A stretch of 64,000 nt of DNA from Phenylobacterium deserti (GTDB lineage Bacteria; Pseudomonadota; Alphaproteobacteria; Caulobacterales; Caulobacteraceae), in contig CALQQB010000001.1 in the NCBI GenBank assembly GCA_943332615.1, positions 124,001 through 188,000 on the forward strand. Direction: 5' to 3'. This document shows, piece after piece, positions 45,075 through 53,959 of the stretch. The number at the start of each line of letters is the position of its first letter. The stretch's first letter is position 1. Position numbers and translations under genes: made by a program. The notes beneath the pieces were generated by a model. The model was given only the letters and a program-made list of their open reading frames with translations, ran no database searches and was not told the DNA's origin.

Positions 45075-45581
45075 ATGAAACACGCCTGCCTTGCGTCAAG
45101 TCTCGTCGTCCTGGCTGCCGTTGCAGGTTCCGGTCATGCCCAGCCGGCGGCGCCGCAAGCCCCGCCACCCGTGCCGCCGCCGTATGGGATGCCAATCGAC
45201 GGCGACCAAGCGCAGCAGGCGATTGGCGCAGCGGAGGTCGAAGCTCGCCAGAACCACTGGACACTCTCGTTCGCCGTGGTCGACGCCTATGGCAACCTGG
45301 TCATGTTCAAGCGCATGTCCGGGGCTCCGCCGTTCACGGGGGAGGTCGCGACCAAGAAGGCCAAGACCGCCGCCATGTTCCGGGCGCCGTCGAAGACGCT
45401 GGCCGAGGCGGCGGCGCGAGGAGGACCGCCGGTCTCGCTGATCATACCTGATGCCATCCCGGTGGAGGGGGGCGTCCCGATCATCCTAGACGGCAAGATC
45501 ATCGGCGCCATCGGCGCCAGCGGCGCCCAGAGCTCACAGGACGCCCAAGCCGCCGCCAAGGGCGCGGCCGCGGTGCGCTGA
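45075..45581 (+). CDS. exported GlcG/HbpS-like haem-binding family protein
   Basis: 168 residues. A signal peptide (about residues 1-22) and a Pro/Ala-rich linker are followed by a GlcG/HbpS domain: IGAAEVEARQNHWTLSFAVV, DAYGNLVMFKRMSGAPPFT, and GGVPIILDGKIIGAIGASGA. Members bind haem or cobalamin derivatives or act as accessory proteins; this one should be periplasmic. GGAG precedes the start by eight bases. It is encoded beside a TonB receptor gene, separated by 226 bases, so it may handle the receptor's substrate. The IS lies just upstream. Confidence 0.85.
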   Translation: MKHACLASSLVVLAAVAGSGHAQPAAPQAPPPVPPPYGMPIDGDQAQQAIGAAEVEARQNHWTLSFAVVDAYGNLVMFKRMSGAPPFTGEVATKKAKTAAMFRAPSKTLAEAAARGGPPVSLIIPDAIPVEGGVPIILDGKIIGAIGASGAQSSQDAQAAAKGAAAVR

Positions 45582-45807
45582 GCGGGGTCCGACGAACGCA
45601 CCGCATCGACCGGGGTGGGGGGCGTTCGTTCGGGTCATGCGCTGGCAGGTCTGCTTGCGCTTGCGCCGGGGCAGAAGACCCAGCGCATTGATCCTCAGGG
45701 CCATTTGCGAAAACCCACAAGTCTTTGGGGGTTTCCGCCATAGGCGCGCCCGGGTCCCCGCGACCATAACTGTCGCAAATATCAACAATGAGATAGGGGG
45801 ACCCCAG

Positions 45808-48762
45808 GTGTCGAACCGCTCGAAGGCCTTGGCCAATACATTCAAGCTGCTTGGCAGCGCGTCGTTGCTCGCCCTGCTGTCGGTTCAGGCTGCAGCCGCC
45901 CAGGCCCCTGCGGGCGCGGCCGCAGGCGCCGCTGAAGCCCCCAACGCGTTGGAAGAGGTGATCGTTACCGGGACGCGTCTCGGGAACACCAGCTTCACGA
46001 CGCCGACCCCCGTCACGACACTGGGCTCCGAGCAGATCGCGACCCGCGGCCAGGCCACGGCAGTGGAAGCCCTCAACGAAATCCCCAGCTTCCGCAACGC
46101 CACCGGGCCGACCCGCGGCACGGGGGGCACCTTCGCCGGCGGGCAGGGCCTGCCGGACCTCCGGGGTCTCAACCCCAACCGGACGCTGGCCCTGGTGGAC
46201 GGCCGCCGGCACGTCCCCAACAACATCACCCAGAACACCAACGGCACGTGGGACACCAACGTCCTGCCTGCGGCGTTGATCGATCGTATCGATGTCGTCA
46301 CCGGCGGCGCTTCGGCCGCCTATGGATCCGATGCGGTTGCGGGCGTCGTGAACTTCATTCTGAATGATCGGCTCGAGGGTTTCCGAGCCCGCGCCCAGGT
46401 CGGCATCTCGCAGGAGAATGACGCGGAGACCGAGGTGCTCAACCTTGCGTGGGGCGCCAAGTTCGCCGGCGGCCGAGGACACGTCATCGCGGGCTTTGAC
46501 TATTCGAACGGCGAACGCTCGGGAACGATCTACAGCCGCTCCTGGGGCCAGGACGAGACCGGCCTCGTCGGCCTGCCAGCGACGCGCGCCGCCGGGTTGC
46601 CAGCCTTCCTGAAGGCGGATCATGTCCACTACGCTATTCCCCTCAGTTCCCTGATCACCTCTTGCCAGCGGCCAGGGCCGACCGGCGCGCTCGTCACCGT
46701 GTCGCCCTGCCCGATTGCGGGACAGACCTTCGGCGACAACGGCCAGCCCCGACCATTCCTGGCTGGCGATCCCCGTGGGGCGGTTCTGATGGTGGGCGGC
46801 GAAGGTCCCGTTCAGCCTCGCAACCAGTTGCTCGCGACCGGGTCCAACCGGCAAGCCGGCCTCATCCGGGTCACCTATGACTTCTCCGACAAGGTCGCCG
46901 GTTGGGGCGAGTTCTCCGGTGGCCGGTTCCACAACACCAACGCGACCGTCGACTACGTGAACGCTGGATCGATCGTCATCCAGCGCAACAATCCGTTCCT
47001 TCCGGCCGCGCTTGGTGCGCAGATGGACGCTGCGGGCATCACGCAATTCAACCTGTCGCGCACCAACTACCTGCAACAGGGTGGGCTCAAGTCCAGCAAT
47101 GTGAACGAGTTCTGGCAAGGCGCCGCCGGCGTGCGAGCCGAGCTGTTCGACGACTGGAAGTTCGACGCCTATGTCAGCCACGGTCGGTCGAAATTCTACT
47201 ATCGTCCGCAGGGTCTGACCGCGCTGCCGGAGTACTTCGCGGCGCTCTACACCGTGCCGGGCGGAAATGGCGCACCGGTGTGCGGGCCGGTTGCGACCAA
47301 TCCGATGTACCTGGCCCTGGGCGCTGCGCAACGTGCGGCGTTCACCCGACTGCTGACCACTGGATGCGTCCCGTTCAACCCGTTCGGCGCGCGCTCGGAA
47401 TCGCAGGCCGCCATCGACTATGTCGCGCCCAATCTGGAAAGCCTCACGAAGTACGACCAGACGGTGGCTGCCTTCAATGTCGCTGGTTCCCCTTTCAAGA
47501 CTTGGGCCGGTGACGTCTCCGTGGCGTTCGGGGCGGAATGGCGCCGCGACAAGGTGGAAACCACGCTCGACGCGCTCAACGGCGCCCGGTCCCAGGCCAG
47601 CGCGTTCTTCGCGGCCAATCCTCAGCCGGGGTCAGGCAAGGAGAACGTGAAGGAGGGCTACTTCGAAGCCGGGGTGCCGATCGCGAAGGATCTCCCGTTT
47701 GCCAAGTCCGTCGATCTGAACGGCGCCGTCCGCGTGACCGACTACTCCGTGAGCGGAAGCGTCACGACCTGGAAGCTCGGCGGCACTTGGGACCTTACCG
47801 ACGACATCAGGCTCCGTGTCACCCGGTCGAAAGACATCCGCGCCCCAGGCCTGAACGAGCTGTTCTATCGCGGCAATGACGGCTTCTCCGTCGCCGCCAA
47901 CCCGGTGACCGGTCGCAGCAATCAGATCAACAGCGCCGCCCTGAATAACCCGAACCTGAAGCCCGAGAAGGCGGACACGCTCACCGTGGGTGTCGTTCTG
48001 CAGCCTCACCAGGACTGGGCCCGCGGCTTCAAGGCCTCGATCGACTTCTATTCGATCGATCTGAAGGGCGTCATCGGGACGCTTCCCGTCGCCACGATCG
48101 TCAACGGCTTCTATCTTCAGGGCCGCGCGGACTACGCTCAATTCATCACCTTCGATCCGAGCCAACCGGCCGGCTTCAGCCGGGTCGATCCCACCTTCCT
48201 GAACCTGAACTCCCTCAAGACCTCGGGTCTCGACGTGAACGCGACCTACAGCGTGCCCGATGAGTTCACGCCGGGGGAGGGCGCTGTGACCCTCAACTTC
48301 AGCGGCACCCGCCTCTACAAGTACAAGACCTTCGGCGCGGACGGCAGTCTGGTGGCCAGGAACGACTACATCCAGTCGAAGTATCGCTGGACGACGAACG
48401 TGAACTACAGGCTTGGCGGATTTTCGACGACCCTGACCGCGCGCTACTTCTCATCATTCCATGGCAGCTTCACGCAAATCGGACCCGACGAGCCCGCCTA
48501 CAATCCGGCGCTGCCGACCTCTTCCAGCGACAACCTTTGGCCGGCCATGGTGTACTATAGCCTCCAGGCCGAATACGCGGTGAAGGATGACGGCGACGGC
48601 CGGAAGGTCGTGGTCTACGGGATCGTCGACAACCTCCTGAACAAGAACCCGCCCGCGGGTTCGTTCGTGATCCTCGAGGGTCTGGGATCTCCCGCGACCA
48701 ACTTCGACCCCTACGACAACGTTGGCCGCTACTTCAAACTTGGCGTGCGGATCACCTACTAG
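45808..48762 (+). CDS. TonB-dependent outer membrane receptor, large
   Basis: 984 residues from a GTG at 45808 with AGGGGGA seven bases upstream; earlier starts lie in a non-protein-like leader. A signal peptide ends near AAAAQ. The plug has ALEEVIVTGTRLGNTSF, LNEIPSFRNAT, DRIDVVTGGASAAYGSDAVA and GVVNFILN; the barrel ends VGRYFKLGVRITY. It belongs to the large class (over 900 residues) common in Caulobacterales and Sphingomonadales that import oligosaccharides or aromatic/lipid-like compounds. The substrate is unknown. A perfect hairpin at 48769-48797 follows. Confidence 0.92.
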   Translation: MSNRSKALANTFKLLGSASLLALLSVQAAAAQAPAGAAAGAAEAPNALEEVIVTGTRLGNTSFTTPTPVTTLGSEQIATRGQATAVEALNEIPSFRNATGPTRGTGGTFAGGQGLPDLRGLNPNRTLALVDGRRHVPNNITQNTNGTWDTNVLPAALIDRIDVVTGGASAAYGSDAVAGVVNFILNDRLEGFRARAQVGISQENDAETEVLNLAWGAKFAGGRGHVIAGFDYSNGERSGTIYSRSWGQDETGLVGLPATRAAGLPAFLKADHVHYAIPLSSLITSCQRPGPTGALVTVSPCPIAGQTFGDNGQPRPFLAGDPRGAVLMVGGEGPVQPRNQLLATGSNRQAGLIRVTYDFSDKVAGWGEFSGGRFHNTNATVDYVNAGSIVIQRNNPFLPAALGAQMDAAGITQFNLSRTNYLQQGGLKSSNVNEFWQGAAGVRAELFDDWKFDAYVSHGRSKFYYRPQGLTALPEYFAALYTVPGGNGAPVCGPVATNPMYLALGAAQRAAFTRLLTTGCVPFNPFGARSESQAAIDYVAPNLESLTKYDQTVAAFNVAGSPFKTWAGDVSVAFGAEWRRDKVETTLDALNGARSQASAFFAANPQPGSGKENVKEGYFEAGVPIAKDLPFAKSVDLNGAVRVTDYSVSGSVTTWKLGGTWDLTDDIRLRVTRSKDIRAPGLNELFYRGNDGFSVAANPVTGRSNQINSAALNNPNLKPEKADTLTVGVVLQPHQDWARGFKASIDFYSIDLKGVIGTLPVATIVNGFYLQGRADYAQFITFDPSQPAGFSRVDPTFLNLNSLKTSGLDVNATYSVPDEFTPGEGAVTLNFSGTRLYKYKTFGADGSLVARNDYIQSKYRWTTNVNYRLGGFSTTLTARYFSSFHGSFTQIGPDEPAYNPALPTSSSDNLWPAMVYYSLQAEYAVKDDGDGRKVVVYGIVDNLLNKNPPAGSFVILEGLGSPATNFDPYDNVGRYFKLGVRITY

Positions 48763-48768
48763 GCGCGA

Positions 48769-48797
48769 TCCGGGGCGACATGACCTGTCGCCCCGGA
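48769..48797 (+). terminator. long hairpin after the TonB receptor gene
   Basis: TCCGGGGCGACA (48769-48780) and TGTCGCCCCGGA (48786-48797) form a perfect 12-pair stem around TGACC, seven bases after the receptor stop. Only a short TTG follows, so termination may be partial or the hairpin may stabilise the 3' end. Confidence 0.6.
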
Positions 48798-48859
48798 TTG
48801 CCAAGCGCCGTGATGCGCAACGCTACGGCCGCGAGCCAGCCTGCCGCGTGAGAGGCCCC

Positions 48860-50236
48860 ATGACCACCCAGACACACGATCAACTGGACGCGCTCGCTCG
48901 ACGACAGGCCGAGAAGACGATTCGAAAGGTGGCCGGTATCTCGCTGATCGGCACCAGCATCGAATGGTACGACTTCTTCCTGTATGGCGCGGCGGCGGCT
49001 ACCGTCTTCCCCAAAGTCTTCTTCGCTGGGGATCTCCCGCCGCTCGTCGCCTTGATGGCCGCGTTCGCCACCTTCGCTGTCGGCTTCGTCGCGCGGCCCG
49101 TCGGCGGCGTCATCTTTGGCCATTTCGGCGACAAGCTCGGGCGGAAGGGCACCCTGGTCACGGCCCTCGTCATGATGGGCGTGGCGACGACGCTGATCGG
49201 CGTACTTCCCGGCCACGCGGTGGTCGGCGCCTGGGCGCCGTTGCTGCTCATCGTGCTCCGGTTCGTCCAGGGGCTTGCCATCGGCGGGCAGTGGGGCGGC
49301 GCGATGTTGCTGGTGACTGAGAGCGCGCCCGCTGACCGCCGGGGCTTCTACGGCAGCTTCGCTCAGGCCGGAGCGCCGTTCGGGGTGGTCCTGGCGAATC
49401 TCGCCCTGCTCCTCGTGAGCTCGACGCTGTCCGAGGAGGCGTTCCTCGCCTGGGGCTGGCGCGTTCCGTTCCTGCTGAGCGTGATCCTCGTGGCCGTCGC
49501 CCTCTACGTCCAACTCCGCCTTGAGGAGACCGAGACCTTCCGGCGGTTGCAGCAACTCAGTGTAGAACGTGCCGCGCAGGCGCGCGCGGCGGAGGGCGGC
49601 GTGGCGAAGGTCCGCGGCCGCTCGCCCGTGCTGCAGGTGCTTGCGTCGCACCCCAAGCGGATCGCCCTGGCGGCGGGCGCTTTCGTCGCCGTCCAGGTGG
49701 CCTTCTACATCCTGATCGCCTTCGTGATCGCGTATGGGGCCAACGGCCCCGGCGTGAAGGTTTCCCGCGACACCATGCTCGTCGCCGTCCTGATCGGCGC
49801 ATTGGTGATGGCGCCGGCCGTGTTCATCAGCGGCGCGATTTCCGACCGATACGGCCGCCGGCGGATCTTCATGGCGGGCGCGGCGCTCCTTGGCGTCTGG
49901 GCCTTCGCCCTATTCCCCCTCCTAGACACTGGGTCTCTGCCGCTGATCGCGCTGGGTATCGGTGTCGCCCAAATCTTCGTGGCCATGATGTATGGCCCGC
50001 AGGCGGCCTTCTTCGCCGAGCTCTTCAGCACTGAGGTCCGCTACTCGGGCGCCTCGCTCGGCTACCAGCTCGGCGCGATCCTGGGTGGCGCGGTGGCTCC
50101 CCTCGCGGCCACCGCGCTCCTAGGCCAGTTCGGCAACGGCCTGGCGATCTCGGCCTACATCGCGGCCGCGTGCGCCATCTCGCTGGTCTCCGTGGCGATG
50201 CTTGGCGAGACCTACAAGACCGACTTGCACAGCTGA
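48860..50236 (+). CDS. MFS metabolite:H+ symporter (MHS family)
   Basis: 458 residues from the ATG at 48860; a frame extends upstream but overlaps the receptor end and hairpin. IGTSIEWYDFFLYGAAAATV is the MHS signature in the first helix; FGHFGDKLGRKGTLV is motif A, and later ISDRYGRRRIF repeats it. Twelve helices are expected. Members import dicarboxylates, aromatic acids, proline or sugars with protons. It is probably the inner-membrane partner of the receptor encoded just upstream. The substrate is unknown. Confidence 0.9.
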   Translation: MTTQTHDQLDALARRQAEKTIRKVAGISLIGTSIEWYDFFLYGAAAATVFPKVFFAGDLPPLVALMAAFATFAVGFVARPVGGVIFGHFGDKLGRKGTLVTALVMMGVATTLIGVLPGHAVVGAWAPLLLIVLRFVQGLAIGGQWGGAMLLVTESAPADRRGFYGSFAQAGAPFGVVLANLALLLVSSTLSEEAFLAWGWRVPFLLSVILVAVALYVQLRLEETETFRRLQQLSVERAAQARAAEGGVAKVRGRSPVLQVLASHPKRIALAAGAFVAVQVAFYILIAFVIAYGANGPGVKVSRDTMLVAVLIGALVMAPAVFISGAISDRYGRRRIFMAGAALLGVWAFALFPLLDTGSLPLIALGIGVAQIFVAMMYGPQAAFFAELFSTEVRYSGASLGYQLGAILGGAVAPLAATALLGQFGNGLAISAYIAAACAISLVSVAMLGETYKTDLHS

Positions 50237-50427
50237 GAGGGAGGCCGAGAGCGACGCCATGGTGTGCCCCGCGGACGGCGACAATGACCGGGAACGCGGA
50301 CGCCGTTCGTCCCTGCGCGCAGCGCTGGAGGACGCCCTGGCCGGTTTGAATCGGCCGCAGGCAGTTTGGCCCCGCCGCCTATGACTGTCGGCGGCGAGCT
50401 CAGCGCGAAGATTTCGAGGAGGGTCTG

Positions 50428-51132
50428 ATGTTTTCACTTCAGGGGGATCGTGTCCTGGTCGTCGGCGGGACGTCCGGTATCGGCCTGGGTGCCGCCCAGG
50501 CGATGAAGGCGGCCGGGGCGGCAGTGACCGTCGCGTCCCGTTCGGCTGAAAAGGTCGCCGCCGCCGCGGCCTCGGCGGGGGTGGAAGGTGTCGTGTTGGA
50601 CGCGGGAAATGATGGCGCGGTCGAAGCGTTCTTCGCGTCCCGGGCTCCGTGGAACCACGTCGTGGTGTCCGTCACGGCCGCGCACAAGGGCCGGATCCGG
50701 GAGATGGCGATGGACGACGCGATGGCGTCGATGAACCAGAAGTTCTGGAGCGCCTTCCGCATCGCGCGCTCCGGGAAGTTCGCGCCTGATGGATCGCTGA
50801 TCTTCGTCTCGGGTCAAGTTGGCAAGCGACCGCGGATCGACGCCATTCTCCAGGGCGCCATCAACGCGGGCCTCGAAGGTCTCGCGCGGGGTCTCGCCCT
50901 GGATCTCTCGCCCCTGCGCGTCAACGTGGTCTCGCCCGGTCCGGTCGACACGCCGCAGCTGGCCACTCTGTCAGCAGCGCAGCGCGAAGCCCTGGAATCC
51001 GCGATAGAGCGCCTACCTGTCCGGCGTATCGGCGCGCCGGCCGATATCGGTGAGGCGATCGTCTTCCTCGCCTGCAATCGGTTCATGACAGGAGCAACCT
51101 TGCGGGTCGACGGCGGCTCCACGGTTGCTTGA
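50428..51132 (+). CDS. SDR-family protein lacking the usual catalytic Tyr and Lys
   Basis: 234 residues, the normal length for a classical short-chain dehydrogenase. The cofactor loop VVGGTSGIGLGAAQAMKAAG is present, and the C-terminal PADIGEAIVFLA and TGATLRVDGGSTVA are typical. The segment that should hold Tyr-x-x-x-Lys reads GKRPRIDAILQGAINAGLEG; no Tyr or Lys is in register, and only the Ser of FVSGQVG is left. The NNAG motif is also changed (SVTAAHKG). It may bind NAD(P) without reducing substrates, or use other residues. It is preceded by a GGAGG-like site and stands alone, convergent with the 51161 gene. Confidence 0.82.
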   Translation: MFSLQGDRVLVVGGTSGIGLGAAQAMKAAGAAVTVASRSAEKVAAAAASAGVEGVVLDAGNDGAVEAFFASRAPWNHVVVSVTAAHKGRIREMAMDDAMASMNQKFWSAFRIARSGKFAPDGSLIFVSGQVGKRPRIDAILQGAINAGLEGLARGLALDLSPLRVNVVSPGPVDTPQLATLSAAQREALESAIERLPVRRIGAPADIGEAIVFLACNRFMTGATLRVDGGSTVA

Positions 51133-51160
51133 ACCAGCGGGGAGGGGAGGACCCTCCGCG

Positions 51161-52155
51161 CTAGATGATCGAAACCTGCCTGCGAACCGCCGCGTCCAGT
51201 CCGGCGATGAGTGCATAGACCGCGTCGATCGTCGGGATCCTGAGGTCCCGTTCCCGCGCAGATTGCTGCACCTGTCCGACGAGCGCTTCCACCTCCATAG
51301 GCCGCCCCGCTTCCGCATCCTGGAGCATCGAAGGTTTGATCGTGCTGCGCGCGCCCGGCCCGCCATCCGAACCCAGAACGTCGGCGATGCGGAATGGCGG
51401 AAGGGGCCATCCGATGGCGCCCATAGCGGCAGTCACCTCGTCCGACAGGCTTTGGGCGAGCGCGCCAGATCCGGCGCCGCGGCAAGGTCCCCGGCGTTGA
51501 GCCGCGTCAAGGCGCACAGGGGGTTGAACGCCGCGTTGCGCAGCAGCTTGATGCCGATTTCTCGGCGCAGGCCCGTCGAGATCTCGGCGCCGAGGCCCGC
51601 CGTCTGCAGGAGCTCCACCGCAGTCGTGAGCCGCGGTGTCAGAGTGTCGTCCGGTTCACCGAGCACCCAGCGGTTGTTGGCGTGGTGGACCACCTTGCCC
51701 GGCGCGACGACCTCGTTGGCAGAATGGACGACGCAGCCCAGGGCGCGGTCCGCGCCCAAGCGATCTCGCAGGCGGCCTTCCGGATCGACGCGCATGACCT
51801 GGCAGGTCGGCGGGTCGAGCCCGTGGTTCCACCACCAGGGAATGCCGTTGCTGACGAATACAGCAAAGCCATGCGGTCTGAGCAGACCGCGCAGATCGTC
51901 GGCCACAGCCGGCAGCGATGGCGCTTTCAGGGTGACGAAGACTGTCCTAGGGCGGCAAGTCCGCAGCCACCTGGGAACGGCCGCGAAGGAGACATCCAGG
52001 TCGCCCTGCGGATCGCTGAGCTGAAGGCCTCCGGCGCGAAGGGCTTCGAACTGATGGCCCCGGGCGACAACCGAAATCCGGTGCCGTCCTGACCTGGCGA
52101 GCCGGGCCGTGAGGTAGCCGCCGACCGCCCCGGCCCCGAATACACAGACGTCCAT
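51161..52155 (-). pseudogene. ketopantoate reductase (PanE/ApbA)-like protein, frameshifted
   Basis: The first frame (ATG 52155) has the NADP-binding VCVFGAGAVGGYLTARLARS, FVTLKAPSLPAVADDL and GIPWWWNHGL, then LRREIGIKLLRNAAFNPLCA and LNAGDLAAAPDLA; these are ketopantoate reductase features. After about 51460 the frame shifts: RSPKACRTR and a stop follow at 51433. One added base would continue LAQSLSDEVTAAMGAIGWPL and PTIDAVYALIAGLDAAV to 51161, the expected C-terminal domain. A 280-odd-residue product would result. It may be a real loss or a sequencing error. It is last in an operon with an NHL protein, aldolase and MFS, suggesting a catabolic reductase, not pantothenate synthesis. Confidence 0.8.
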
Positions 52156-52179
52156 GCGTTTCTTCCGGCCTCGCTGCCT

Positions 52180-53166
52180 TCACACCACCCGAACCAGCTT
52201 CTTCAGGTTCGGAAACCGCTGTGGCGTCGGGCTGTCCGGATAGCGCTGGCGCCAACCAAGGGACCCGAGTTCCGCCAGGAAGAGGTCGCCCTGCGAGTTC
52301 AGCGCGATACCGTGCGGCGCCGTCAGCTGCCCGGGTTCGACGCCGACCGTCCCGTCCCCGAGGCGCCCGACCAGGACGCCGCGGTGGTCCAAGATGCTGA
52401 TCCGCGGGCCGAGGTTCGGGTAGTCACGATTCACGGCGAGGCCTGGGCCGAGCTCGCCGATGAAGCTGAAGGGCCTGCTCTTTGACTGGGTGCAGAGGGC
52501 GCAGGGGCGGTGAAGGCCTTTCCACTCGGTCTCGAACACCCCGTCTTCGCTGAAGACCTGGACGCGATGATTCTCGCGGTCCGCCACATAGAGCCATCCG
52601 TCGAGGTCCGTGCTGATGTTGTGAACAAGGTTGAACTCGCCCGGTCCGGAACCGAAGTCGCCCCACGAATGGAGCAAACGGCCCTCCGGAGAGAACCTAT
52701 GGATACGGGCGTTGCCGTACCCATCCGTGACGAAGATGTCGCCGTTGCGGGCGAGCGCCGTGTGCGTGCACTCGTTGAAGGGCGCGCCGGAGAGTCGGGT
52801 CGCCGGCTGCCCAGGCGTCCCGATCTCGAGCAGCAACTTCCCGTCCGGACTGAACTTGCGGACGGTGCTGTCACCCCGGTCGGTGCAGTAGACGCAGCCG
52901 TCTGGACTGAAGGTGATGCCGTGGGGATTGGCGAAAAGGTCCTCGCCCCATGATCGGAGGAAGCCGCCGTCACGGTCGAACACCATCACCGGATGGCCGG
53001 TGCCACGCGTGAACACATAGACGTTGTCATTGTCGTCGACTGTGACGTCGGCGACGTCGCCGATCCCCCAGCCGTCGGGCAGCTTCGCCCAGTCGTGATC
53101 GACGCGGTACCGCCACGGGCCGGAGCCCAAGAGGCCGGTTGCCGCCGCTTCCGCCTGATCTGGCAT
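52180..53166 (-). CDS. cytoplasmic NHL-repeat protein
   Basis: 328 residues from an ATG after a TAGGAGCG site. Repeats of the NHL type are visible: VTVDDNDNVYVFTRGTGHPV, FANPHGITFSPDGCVYCTDR, NGDIFVTDGYGNARIHRFSP, LDGWLYVADRENHRVQVFSE and GIALNSQGDLFLAE. This is a six-bladed propeller, often annotated as peptidyl-hydroxyglycine amidating lyase-like, but no signal peptide is present and the metal-site residues cannot be assigned. The role is unknown; it may be a lactonase-like or binding protein. The gene starts 10 bases downstream of the aldolase gene. Confidence 0.8.
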   Translation of the reverse strand: MPDQAEAAATGLLGSGPWRYRVDHDWAKLPDGWGIGDVADVTVDDNDNVYVFTRGTGHPVMVFDRDGGFLRSWGEDLFANPHGITFSPDGCVYCTDRGDSTVRKFSPDGKLLLEIGTPGQPATRLSGAPFNECTHTALARNGDIFVTDGYGNARIHRFSPEGRLLHSWGDFGSGPGEFNLVHNISTDLDGWLYVADRENHRVQVFSEDGVFETEWKGLHRPCALCTQSKSRPFSFIGELGPGLAVNRDYPNLGPRISILDHRGVLVGRLGDGTVGVEPGQLTAPHGIALNSQGDLFLAELGSLGWRQRYPDSPTPQRFPNLKKLVRVV

Positions 53167-53176
53167 GCCGACGCTC

Positions 53177-53947
53177 CTAACTGCGGTAGGACGGATCTAT
53201 CCGGTCGAGCCGCCGAAGCCAGGCCGGCCAGTCGGCGCCGCCGCGGCCCCGATCGTGCTGGTCCAGCTGCTTCGCCACCTGGCGACAGACGTCTGGCGGA
53301 ATCTCCACAACGTCCTGGCCGGTCGCTTCAACGGCGAGCTGGATCTGGCAGGCCTGGACGAAGCGCAGGGTCATCGCGAACGTCTGCTCAACGCCGGCGC
53401 CGGTGATCACCGCGCCGTGGTTGCGCATCATCAGCACGCGGTTGGCGCCGAGGTCATCGACCAGTCTCTGCTGATCTTCTACGCCCTCGGCGAGCCCTTC
53501 ATAGTCCTGGTAAGCGACCTTCTCGAAGAAGAAGATCGAGTTCTGGTGGACCATTCGCAATCCCGTGGGATGCGCCGCGACCGCCATGATCGGAATGGTG
53601 TGGAGGTGGATCGCGCAGTGTACGTCCTGGCGCGCGCGCAGGATGGGCGCATGGGTCGTGAAGCCGACCTTGTTGACGCCAGCCCGCTCATCGAGATCGT
53701 CGCGAGCGTCCACCTTGACCAGGTTCGATGCGGTGACTTCCTCGTAGGTCAGGGCGTGGGCCTTGATGAGGAAGTGGTCAGGTTCTCCTGGAACGCGGAC
53801 GGAGATGTGATTGTAGATTCCGTCGCCCCAGCCCAGGTGCTCGACCAGCCGGTAGAAGCCGGCGAGTTCCACACGGGCCTTGGCTTCTGCCCCTGACATC
53901 ACCTTGCTGGCGAAGGCGGGTGGAATGGGCTGTTCAACCAGGTTCAT
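53177..53947 (-). CDS. class II aldolase/adducin family protein
   Basis: 256 residues. The zinc histidines are in the CAIHLHT segment and in MMRNHGAVITG, and the first strand region LVEHLGWGDGIYNHISVRVP is the usual N-terminal block. Members cleave or epimerise phosphorylated sugars, or act as decarboxylases and hydratases. In this cluster the substrate is unlikely to be a sugar phosphate, because no kinase is nearby. The gene lies between the MFS and NHL genes with gaps of 12 and 10 bases, so they form an operon. Confidence 0.88.
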   Translation of the reverse strand: MNLVEQPIPPAFASKVMSGAEAKARVELAGFYRLVEHLGWGDGIYNHISVRVPGEPDHFLIKAHALTYEEVTASNLVKVDARDDLDERAGVNKVGFTTHAPILRARQDVHCAIHLHTIPIMAVAAHPTGLRMVHQNSIFFFEKVAYQDYEGLAEGVEDQQRLVDDLGANRVLMMRNHGAVITGAGVEQTFAMTLRFVQACQIQLAVEATGQDVVEIPPDVCRQVAKQLDQHDRGRGGADWPAWLRRLDRIDPSYRS

Positions 53948-53959
53948 AGCTTTGTCGCA

